Below, piece after piece: positions 1-9,800 of a stretch of 64,000 nucleotides of DNA; the stretch's first letter is position 1; each line of letters opens with the position of its first letter. Source of the DNA: Telopea speciosissima (lineage: Eukaryota; Streptophyta; Magnoliopsida; Proteales; Proteaceae); contig NC_057921.1 in NCBI RefSeq assembly GCF_018873765.1, positions 66,391,557 to 66,455,556 of the forward strand, given 5' to 3'. The notes under the pieces were generated by a model. It searched no databases. It had not been told where the DNA came from and worked only from the letters and a program-made list of their open reading frames with translations. The position numbers and the translations under genes are program-made.

Positions 1-2034
1 GATAGAACAAACCCAGATTCAACTCACCATGTTCTCTCTTGATTGAATTATTTTCATTTTTTTTTTTTTTTTTTTTTTTTGAGAATTCCATTACTATTAC
101 TTGTTTTAGTAGATTATCCCCCCCCCATACATTGACATAAATGCCCTTGTAATCCCCATCCAACCGATGAAATGGACAATAGCACAATCCCACGTTGTTA
201 CTACAGGTCGAATTGTAGGGGAGGGTGGGGGTGGGCAAATCATCATATCATGTTATCATGCAATAAGAAATGAACAGCAGGAAAATGTTTCAATCCAAAA
301 AGCAGATAACCAAGACAAAAATACAAAGCTGAAGGTGATATTGTGAAAATAGCAAGAATAATAAGAATAATCCTTCAAATAATGGTTAGATTCTAAGCTC
401 TTAACAGAAATAACATAATCGGTGCAGTAACAGCAGATGCAGAGATCTTTAAATATCAAATGCAGTCTAAAATTGCATTTGTGTATCTTTAATCCGGAAA
501 TGCCCTCTGCCAACATGGAGGTGGGGAATCCCTCTCAGTAGGACTCTGTGTTTTTCTTTTTTCTATTTTTCTTTTTCTTTTTCTTTAAGAGAAGGGGGGA
601 GGATATCAAATGCAGTTCATTAGCCAGCAGAGGTTGTAATTCCATTCTTCCTCCACCTCTCATTTCTCTGTAAGATTGTTCCCCTTTTTTCTTATCAACA
701 CTTTATACATAGCCATTTTTATTGAGAATGTTTTTCTGAGTTTTAGGTCCCACCTCACCTTTAAAAGAAAAAGAGCATGGAGCTTATGCAACTAAATATT
801 TAGTACCAAGGATAAACGGTAACTGGATAAACAAGAAAGGGATTGCCCACACGGCAATGCTACCTCAGGGAGGAGACAAAACACAAATGCCACTGTAAGC
901 AAATATCAATTGGAATAAGATTCAAACTAAGTGGGAGGGATCCCATCAGAAGACAACAGATGGACACATATTTCATCCTTTTGCTACAGAATGGATGATG
1001 CAGCATACTTTGGTTAAGTTACTTAGAGAATCCTTTGGGGTTGTAGAAAAAGGGGATCACAAATATTTTTGCTGAATCGGAAAAACCACTACCTACCATC
1101 AAAAGCATAAGATACTGAAAGATATTTGACAACAGCATAATTAGTTTCTTCAAGAGAGATGGAACATAAGTAGTCCCTGAGGAATTCCAAAGCTGACCTG
1201 TAATGATACTTAAAAGGTGAGACTGGATTTTGAAGGCATTTGAGTAAGACATAAAATAAGGATGCAAGGACAGGACACAGGATCTTAAGCACCTCAATGC
1301 AATCAGATGAAATTTCAAAAAAGGACTACAGAAATGCATCATTCTATTCAGTTCAAAGGTCTAACAATGCCAAAATACAATGGTTGAATTGTATCCTTCC
1401 ATTACTAATCTACTGCCCATTTATGGTGGAGATCTAGTATCACTTTGTTCAGTTATTCAGCTAGCACATTGCTATCCCTCCATTTATGCTGGCCTCGTGA
1501 TTCTATGAATTCCAGCACATTTAGTATGGGATGATATTGTGGAGGCTTCTACATTTTTCTCAGACTGGTCAGTTTCAAAAGAGAGAAATAAGCAAACCTC
1601 TGAAGACAAATTTGAAATAGCAGTAATGTTAGAAGCATATCCAATCTACTCTATTTTTAGGATCCATCTTTGTGGAGTTTACAGGTATCAATAGAGGAGT
1701 TCTTTAAGACGGATGTGCTGAGACTATCAGCATGAAGGGCTACTTTGTTTAGTTGTTCAAGCTCTCCTCTGTGACACATCCAGTGTACTTTTCCTTCTTT
1801 TCTCTTCATTTTGATAAAATCATTAACTTAATTATATAAAAAAAAATTCTTAGACTTTTGCTCTATGGCGAGTGACATTGTTTCTCCAATCTAAACATAT
1901 TAGAGCATACCAAAGCAGAACACCATCCTTGACCCATAAAAAATTTAAAGCAAAATAAGAGAAAGAGCAACCGACTTCTTGATTCAAATCAAGTAAACCT
2001 TCACAAAATGAAAAATAGTAAGCCAATAATATAC
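1..2034. other. Left-edge stretch, probably TBL intron 2
   Basis: I find no TBL exon, transposon end or RNA gene here. The TBL exon at 2035 ends in a good donor (AAG then GTATAT on the minus strand), so this stretch is most simply the start of a long second intron, with the remaining exons left of position 1. A poly-T run lies near 57–80 and a C run near 120. A 50-codon open frame on the minus strand (about 1660–1811) has no family I recognise. The alternative is that the gene has lost its 3' exons. Confidence 0.4.
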
Positions 2035-2898
2035 CTTCGAGAGAGTGCAGAGCAGGGATTGGACATAGTTGCGAGAAATTGAATCACCAATGATCGCCCA
2101 TGATTTATGCCTCATCAGCTCAAGAAATCTCTCTGCACTAAAAGGAGGCAACTCGCAATCCCTTGGATTCCACCTCCAGTAAAGATACCCTGAATCAGGT
2201 CGCCCATTTCTCATGCAATTCTGATCAGCTTCGATGAATTGGCAGGTCTCATTAGTGTAAATCGGACCTGATGGGTTTGGGATCCAATCTCCAGTGAAAA
2301 TATCACATTTTCCTGCAATGAAATTGGCGAATCTGAGACCAGTTTCTGAATAATTTAACATAAAAAAACAGATCATGAACACGAGCAACCATTGGAAATA
2401 AAGATAACCCATAGAACCATTCATCCAAAAAAAAAAAAGATAACCCATAGAACCGTTCGTGTTCCTCCAGAGAGGGGTTGGGATGAAAATGAAAAGAGAA
2501 GTAAAACAGAAACAGAGAAAATCGCAAAGGCCCAACTTTTGATTTGATTTAATTTGATTTCGAGTGTCTTATTACTTCAGCATTGAGTTCACCAGAGAGA
2601 AAATTCTTCGAAAACCTCAGATATGTCAGAATTACGTACCTTCGGAAGAAGGCATGTGATCTTCAATCTCCGGGGTAGGCACAGGAGCTGGCGTCTTGTC
2701 AGGAAAAGAAATCTCAGGAGCCACAGTTCTATCAAATAATAATGGTGTTTCAGAAACGGGTGAAAAGCCGATCGAATCAGAAAAGAAAAGGCGAAAAGCA
2801 AGACCAATAAGAAGGACTGAAACGGTGAGCTTCATAAATACATGGTTGTACTTGGGAAGGGACCGTGAGTTCCAACATAACCTCATCTTTCCCACCAT
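2035..2898 (-). CDS. Trichome birefringence-like (TBL) protein, first two coding exons, partial
   Basis: TBL/PMR5 proteins are Golgi type II membrane proteins that O-acetylate cell-wall polysaccharides; the TBL23–26 group acetylates mannans. Exon 1 (2898–2640) and exon 2 (2312–2035) join in phase through GTACGT and TTGCAG splice signals, giving 179 codons. Visible parts: a short cytosolic N-terminus, a membrane anchor at about residues 23–39, a Pro-rich stem, and the PMR5 N-terminal domain from Cys89. That domain includes WIPNP, the NGRPDSGYLYWRW block and the catalytic GDS at 162–164. The C-terminal half with the DxxH motif is missing, since the family is usually 400–450 residues. The ATG at 2898 is the first in frame; one at 2886 is possible. 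The GDS-proximal sequence looks most like the TBL19–26 clade, from memory. Intron 1 contains a short local duplication around 2400–2465. Confidence 0.85.
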
Positions 2899-3397
2899 TT
2901 GTTCTCAGCAGAGAATAGAAAGTCTGAAACAAGAGTAGACCATCAGAAACCTATCTGATTTTCCACCAGTCCACATGTGGGCTTTCGAGCTCAGTCACTA
3001 CAATCCAAATCCAGAAAGAAAGAGGGAAAGAGAGAGTTACAAATGAAGAAAAAAAAAGGGGGGTGGGGTCTCCCCTCCCGGGAGACCTGTACAAACAGTG
3101 ATTAAAGACGAAGGGAAACAAACAGTAACAGCGTTATAAGAGGATCATTCATGGATGCATTAAAAAAAAACTTTTTTATTTTTATTTTTATTTTGGTTTC
3201 TTGTAATCAAAATGATCAATCAAGAAGGGGGTGGTGATGGTGACAGTGTGAAGCCTGCAACGTCCTCAATTAACGCGTTGAAAGGATTCTGCCTCGTGTA
3301 TCTGATAGAGAGGGTCGGTCGGAATCGGTTAAAGAATCGGAAATCTAAGCTATTTTATGGTGCAAAATCGCCAATTCAAAATGGTTTATAAAGAAAA
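2899..3397. other. TBL upstream region
   Basis: About 500 bp between the TBL start codon and a Mutator-like element. It should hold the TBL promoter and 5' UTR. I see no convincing TATA box. A purine-rich tract lies at about 3010–3060. Confidence 0.4.
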
Positions 3398-3820
3398 GTG
3401 AAATTTTCAGCGACACCCCCTCTACTGGACCGTTACCTTAATGTCAGCCCACCAAGGACCAATATATCACTTTGAGAGCCCAAAAACTAACGGAAAAAAC
3501 CATTTAACGGTTAATTAGTGACGTCAGCATGTTGGTTTTTTTTAAAGACAATTTTGCCCTTATTTTTATTCAATACTTTTATTTTTTTTATTCCTTTTTC
3601 TTTCCTTCTTCTCTTTCTGCTGTTTATTCCGACGCAACATATTGCCGCCGCCGCCGCCACCACCACCACCACCCCACCTCCAGCCCTCCTTCTCTTACTC
3701 ACCTGCAACCCTGCCACCATCCTCTCCAGTCTCCCTCGCCCGACCACTATCTCAGCAATCCGCAGACCAAATCACGCCCCAAGTCGCTGCAATCGCATTC
3801 CCCCATCTGAAGAATTAAAA

Positions 3821-3900
3821 ATTCTTCTTCTTCTGCTTAGAAAACCAGAAAACACAAGAAATTCTTCTTCTTCTGCTTAGAAAACCAGAAAACACAAGAA
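3821..3900 (+). repeat. Exact 40-bp tandem duplication
   Basis: Two identical 40-bp units (3821–3860 and 3861–3900), each starting ATTCTTCTTCTTCTGCTTAG. They lie inside the Mutator-like element. Perfect identity suggests a recent local duplication. Confidence 0.95.
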
Positions 3901-4252
3901 AAAAAGAAAAGAAAAGAAATTGGAGTTACAACTAGGAAAGTCAAAAACCCTAACCCTACAAATTAAATGAAGGGACCCGATTGGTCTCTCACATACCACT
4001 CATCTTGTAGCAAAGTCAAAAACCCTAACCCTATAAACTAAATGCTGAACCAGTGAAGAACACCAAACGCACAGGAGCTTACCTAGTTACCTGAATCAGA
4101 AGAGGAGTCATCTATTTCTACAATCCCACATGTTTCAAGCTTCCTCTTGGCCATATGTAGCTTCATAGCAGGACTCGAACACGAGAAACTGCGACGTCAC
4201 CATAATAAAACAAACGCCACTCTCTCCTGTTTGCAGAAACTTTCTATTGCTG

Positions 4253-4439
4253 ATGGCGGAACCCTAAAGCTCTTCGTCGTCTTCGTCAATCAAATCGTGG
4301 AGCTTTAGCGACCCGGAGATGAAGAGGAGAAAACGAGTCGCCAGGTACAAAATTTACGCCGTCGAAGGGAAGGTTAAAGAGTCCTTCAGAAAAGGCATTC
4401 GTTGGATCAAGAACAAGTGCTCCCAGATTGTTCATGGTT

Positions 4440-4478
<39 letters not shown>

Positions 4479-4552
4479 AGAGAAGGAGGAGAGAGGTAGA
4501 ACTTAGAAGAGGGAGGGAGAAACAACTTGTAGTTCGAAGAAGGCGTTGTTGA
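4253..4552 (+). pseudogene. Captured fragment of a DUF3511 gene
   Basis: From about 4289 the plus strand encodes KSWSFSDPEMKRRKRVARYK, followed by YAVEGKVKESFRKGIRWIKN and a short tail ending HGL. This is the core of the small plant DUF3511 proteins, whose function is not known to me. An upstream ATG (4253) in the same frame is followed by a TAA at codon 5. The next in-frame ATG (4319) would give a 77-codon product that starts inside the domain. The C-terminal side runs into a GA microsatellite (4441–4470) encoding Arg/Glu repeats, so the normal end is gone. It lies inside a Mutator-like element, so it is read as captured host sequence. Expression is unknown. Confidence 0.7.
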
Positions 4553-5106
4553 CGATGACGATGCTAAGGAGAACCTGATTTTTTATTATTATAACGTATT
4601 TTCTCCATTGGGGATGGTGGCGGTTGCCAAACCTGTTCTCCGGTTAGTTGCAGGCTTGCAGCAGGTGGGCACAAGGGTGGGTTACCTGCGGATTGGATTG
4701 GATTTAATGGTTGGGATGCCTTTCATTTCATCCAACGGCCTAAAAGATGTTAGTGAATAAAGGATAGTTTAGTCATTTGCTTTCAACTCAATTAATCATT
4801 TTATATTTTTAGCATAAAGGGTAGTTTAGACATTTTATTTTTCCTCACATAATCCTCAGATATTTCCGTTAGTTTTTGGGTCGAAAGTGATATATTGGCC
4901 AGGCCTTGGCTGGCATTAAGATAACAGTCCTACAGAGGGGGTGTCGCTGAAATTTTCCCTAAAAAATGACTATGAAATTCCGATTCGGCTGTTCTTCCAA
5001 CTTCCAATTCAGGATCTACGATTATGAACGGTGGAAATCAGAATCAACTATTCCCAATTCTTAAAACCAATGTATATGGACCCTAAAGATCCCTCGTCAC
5101 CATGGA

Positions 5107-5576
5107 TAGGGGTGTCAATTGGTCGTTCTGATTTTGATTAGATTTTTCTCAAACAGTATGTTAAACTGAAAAGCTAAATTATTAATTAATAATAGGGAGA
5201 ATGTTACCTGTGCCTGCGTCCAGGCACATGGGCTTGCCACTCAGGGGCAGGGTGCCCATTGCACCCATCCCCATGTTCATAGGCGTAACCTGCGCTATGG
5301 CATAGAGAATAGCGCCCATTAAAAATAATGTCAAACATCTTTTTTGTGATAATAATAATTTATTTATTTTTATAATTTTTTTCAATTTGTATCTGTTTTG
5401 TTTGGTCCGATTCGCTTTCGATTGGTTATGACTCAATTTACATCCATTTTTTTTAGTAGAATTTACGCACGTTTCAAGAAACTTAAATTGATAAGGATTC
5501 AATTTGATTCGATGCGGTTTGTTCTTAATGGATTTCAACCAATCCAACCGGTTCGAATTGAAAAACAACACCCCTA
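5107..5576. mobile_element. Non-autonomous hAT-like element
   Basis: Begins TAGGGGTGTCAATTGG and ends CAACACCCCTA, so the terminal repeats start TAGGGGTGT on both sides. Flanking 8-bp duplications are ACCATGGA and ATCATGGG (6 of 8). No transposase is present. An inner patch at about 5192–5325 resembles other short GC-rich repeats of this window. Confidence 0.65.
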
Positions 5577-5669
5577 ATCATGGGTTCAGAGAAACTGGGT
5601 CTTTTTCTATAAGGTTCTCCTGGTGAGAATTTGTAACTTCAATTCCTATCTAATATAACGAATTTTTAT

Positions 5670-5818
5670 CACCTCCAATTCGCTGCCCCCTCCAATCCCT
5701 CACATAGGAGCAAAAATGACCACCCTACCCCACCTTGGGCAATGTGTTTGGGTAGTGGGTAAGGTGGTCATTTCCACTCCTATATGAGGGATTGGAGGGA
5801 ATTGGAGCAGACAGAATA
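5670..5818. mobile_element. Fold-back MITE
   Basis: The arms are near-perfect inverted repeats: CCTCCAATCCCTCACATAGG on the left, and the reverse complement of CCTATATGAGGGATTGGAGG on the right. A short spacer contains GGTAAGGTGGTCATTT. Borders are approximate and no clear target duplication was found. Confidence 0.6.
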
Positions 5819-6811
5819 AATGTGAAAAAAAAACTCATGAGAAGGATTTACGGCCTTACGCTAACATGAGGCCAATGGGAGCACACGCACAAGCATTCAA
5901 AGGGAAGAACCTGCTGGTCATTTCACTACCCCATGTGAGAGGACATCATTTTCTGTAGAGTAATGGAAAATGACAGACCTTAAAAGGTCATTTACACATT
6001 AATAAAATTGGATACAGACACTACAGCGCTTCAGCTGAGGCTGTAAAGAAGTTGAAAACAGGACATTGGGTAGGCTTAATGACAGTACTTCTATCCGTTA
6101 AAGCAACCCAACAAAACCAAAGAGATGCACAGGGTTATGAATTATGAACAAGATGATAGGAGTTAAGATCAGCCATTCTCTGAAAGAGATGGAACACCAT
6201 AACCCAACAGAACCCATCGTCATGGAAACAATTTTACTTGTATCAGTGTATAGCACTTGGATCTTGATTCCTGCCCTGGCATTCTAAATCTCACTTTATT
6301 TTTCCTGCATCATCCTACAAAGGAAGCCAAAAAATTGTGAAGTTTGGGATCTTCAGATTGGGTAAATTTGAGCTCCAGTTTTCATACATGGAATCCCCCA
6401 CCCAGCATAAGCACTTGAAGATGCAATTGGAGAAAAAGAATTGACTTAAAATCACAACTACAGTTACATATAAATAATAGAGTGAACCTATCTTTCTTTA
6501 CTTCCACCCCCCCCCCCCTTACAAAAAACAAACAAAAAAACACTTTTTCCTGCAAAAGACAGAACCCATAAGAAGCAGCTAAGGCTACCAGATTTACAGA
6601 GTAAACGTATTTCAAACACATACAATCGGGCACACGATGAAGATGAAAGGTTGCTTCACCCCATCAATGAAAACACCAATGAAAACATCCCTAAATTGAG
6701 TTTGAAACAAACTGCTCAAACACCTACATCCAAAAAGACAAATTAGCTCCAAATTCTTCCTGATGGCACTGGCAGTTGAAGCCGTTATGCCCCACCCACA
6801 TGGTTTTATAC
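5819..6811. other. EDR4-like 3' UTR and downstream region
   Basis: The minus-strand gene stops at 6812. A minus-strand AATAAA lies at 6295–6300, about 510 nt past the stop, and may be the polyadenylation signal. A 5860–5950 patch resembles the GC-rich repeat near 41.6 kb. No other gene seen. Confidence 0.4.
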
Positions 6812-9800
6812 CTACCGAGCCACTCTTGGACCCCGCATGCCGAATCCATGCTTTGCCTTCTCGACTCTGTCCAAAAATTGCAATACAAATGCTTTAGGAT
6901 GAATTTTTTTCTTCAATAAGATGATATCAACAATGAATTCGTTTTAAAGAATATTTTATAAGTTCCTAATTCTAGTTTGTGGGATACAATGGTAATTCAA
7001 AAACAATTAAAGGGAAAAGAGATGGATCACTGCTCCCATAGATTTTATGACAACCTGGTAAAAGGAAAAACCAAACAGAAATGATAATGAAAAAACAGCA
7101 AAACTATCCATGTTTTATTTTCCAATAATTAAGTGACCATTGAAATCTTAGATTTTCTTTATATTTTCCTCCACTAGAATAGGAATGCCTACTGTCAGAC
7201 CTCTCCTGGATCCCTTGTGTTAATTATTGTGGTCAAATCAATACATAGGATGCTAAATTCACAAGGGCATACCCACCGCACGAGGCTCCCTCCACTGCAG
7301 GGTCTGGGAAGGTCATAATGTACGCAGCCTTACCCCCGCTTAGCGGAGAGACCGTTTCCCAACTCAAACCACAACCACCAAGTCACAATGGAGCAACCTT
7401 ACCGTTGCACCAAGGCCCACCTTCTAAATTCATAAGGCCCTACATTTATACTTGCCAAGATGAGCCAATGAGTTTGAAACAGTAAAACTGGTGTGAATTA
7501 TCAAAAGAAAAAACAAAATCAAATTTATGTGAAGGGTAGCACCCAAAAGAAAATTAATGTCAAGGGAGAAGATGCATGGATTCACGATATATATATATAT
7601 ATTTTTATCAAAATTCGGTATAGGTTTTTTTATATTAGAATTGATGTCAATGAGGAATCACAATATTAGAAGCCAAGAACCTGCCTAGAAACATGTGACG
7701 GCTATTAAAGGTACATCATTATATTTCAATGAAGAAAACATGGAATAGCCACAAGTTACTTTATAAGCTCAAATAGCATTTTAAATTTCCATAAAAAAAC
7801 TAGGTGCTCTCAAGAAAAAAATGTCCCTACAGAACAAAGTAACAGCAAGACCTTGAAGCTAGGGATTGATATGATAATGATAACCTTAGTTGTCCAATCT
7901 TTAATTATTTTCCCATGGTACCAGAAAGAAAACTTGAAGGACATGGTTAAACTGATTTGGTCACAATAGGCCAAGAATTTCTCAAATGTGGAACCAATTA
8001 ACCATCTGTCTACACAACCATGAAAATTTATACAGCATGAGCCTTCTAATTCTCAATCTTTGATGCCCAATAAAAGTACTACAATAACTAAATGAGCTAA
8101 CAAAATGCTAATTCATGATTAAAAAACAAATAAAGGACATTCTTTGGAGGGTATTGGAACTTACGTCGGGGCAAGTTTACCAAGGCTATCAAGCTCTTCT
8201 CCAGAGTCCTCATCCACAACTCTCCCAGAAATCTCAACAATATAGGATTTATCTCTAGTGGTTGGGAGTCCCCTGCCAGCAAGTAAATCCAAATCTTTTT
8301 GATGAAGCTCTCTTCCATTCAAAAAAACCCTAGTATTTCCACCAGCACAGTTTTCGGGCATTGGATAGTTGAATTCTTCAATAAATGGCTGAGAAACAAA
8401 AAAAAAAAAAAAAAAATGCTTGGTCAATATAATCAGCAACAATACCTCAATAACGAAATACTGGATGTTACAAATATATGCCTACGGATTGCTCCATCTT
8501 ACAGGTATAATGCCAAGACAAGGCTGACCCATCACACCCCAAAATCCAGCTCGGAAGTCATACCTGTTTCAAGACAGATGAAAGAGCAAAAGAGAATGAC
8601 TACCCTTCACAGGAAATAGAAAATATAACTCTAATGAACAAACTTGCAACATAAAAAAATTACAAAAAAAATTTAAATTTTGAAGATCATTGTAAAGATT
8701 ATCTCAGAACTTTAATTAATATGCTAATATTTAATGGTGTACTTGTTGTCACCACATTGGTGGTTTTTTTTTTTTTTTCTTTTTTTTGGTAACCATGTAT
8801 CACCTCAAACTAAGCAGTATGCCAAATTCTCCTGAAAAAAATTTGCTGTGTTCAAGTTTGCTGGGTATAATCCAGTACCCTTTACAAGAAGAAAAAGTTG
8901 CAAACGCATTTTGCGTTGCCAGTCCCAAGCCCAGGTATCACAAAACCCCACAGCCAATCATATTTGCATGAATCCCATCTGTTTTGAATGGCGAAACAGG
9001 ATTTGTGTAGCCATCCCCATTTGGTTGGGATGGCTTCATTTAGATGATTTGTTCTCTCATTACAATAAAGCCGCAGGTTACTACTTTTTCTTCTCCTTTT
9101 CTCCTCTGAAGGTAGTGTTACTTACCATGACAGATACACACATACACATCCAAAGGTTTCTTTTATTAGCCTGTTATCAGCATAAAATAATATAAGACTG
9201 TTCATACCACCTATACAATGCAAGAATGTAAGATAAGAATGCAATTAAACTGGAATGTGTTAGTATAGTATGCTTACCAGAATTGTCCAGGATGAACAGG
9301 TCCAGCTAGCTTTTCAGCCTTCCTGACTAACCGATCTGGAATAGGATGTCCATTAATAGACACATTATTAGCTTTGTCATTCTCGACTGATTTATTAGAT
9401 TTCGATGATTCCCTGTAGCTCTTCTTAATAATGCTGGCAAAGAATGATTCAAGAGCCTTGCTGATCCCCGGTTGATCTTCCTCTTTGTTTGCCTCCCCAG
9501 AATCCTGAGACGTCACAGTATTTGAAAACTCATTGAATGAAACCTCCATCTCAGTAGCTACTGATGCATCTTTCAAAGAATCTTGCCTAACCATGTTCTC
9601 CTGACTCAAACGTTTACTCCTGCTCCCCTTTTCTAATTTGCTCACCACATGATCAGAAGACAGATGATCAGGTTGCCCCTGAAGGGGTGATCCCGGAACT
9701 GGAGGAGTCACATTTTCTCTCAAAGGCAAGTCTGCTGTGTTGGACATCTCTCTCCTAGTAATTACACTATCTGAGCTCTCATCATCAGAGGGACTTGAGG

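Larger units (their letters stand above)
3398..4959. mobile_element. Non-autonomous Mutator-like element (Pack-MULE type) carrying a DUF3511 gene piece
   Basis: The ends are about 100-bp inverted repeats: the left end (GTGAAATTTTCAGCGACACC...) matches the reverse complement of the right end (GGGAAAATTTCAGCGACACC...) with few differences. The flanks give a weak 9-bp duplication, TAAAGAAAA against TAAAAAATG (6 of 9). No transposase frame is visible. Inside are a GC-rich trinucleotide module (3644–3716), an exact 40-bp tandem duplication, a repeated telo-box-like AAACCCTAACCCTA patch near 3945 and 4019, and a host DUF3511 gene fragment on the plus strand. A second element at 23217–24941 shares the GC-rich module and the GACACCCCCT terminal motif. 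Long inverted repeats with captured coding sequence are the Pack-MULE signature; the superfamily call is inference from repeat structure. Confidence 0.75.

Noticed and set aside
3518-3880. 120-codon plus-strand frame near 3.5 kb
   Set aside because: Low-complexity reading across the inverted repeat and trinucleotide module, with no domain.
3945-4032. Telomere-like AAACCCTAACCCTA repeats as an interstitial telomere
   Set aside because: Only two short, separate patches within a local duplication; better read as telo-box-type 5' UTR words in captured DNA.
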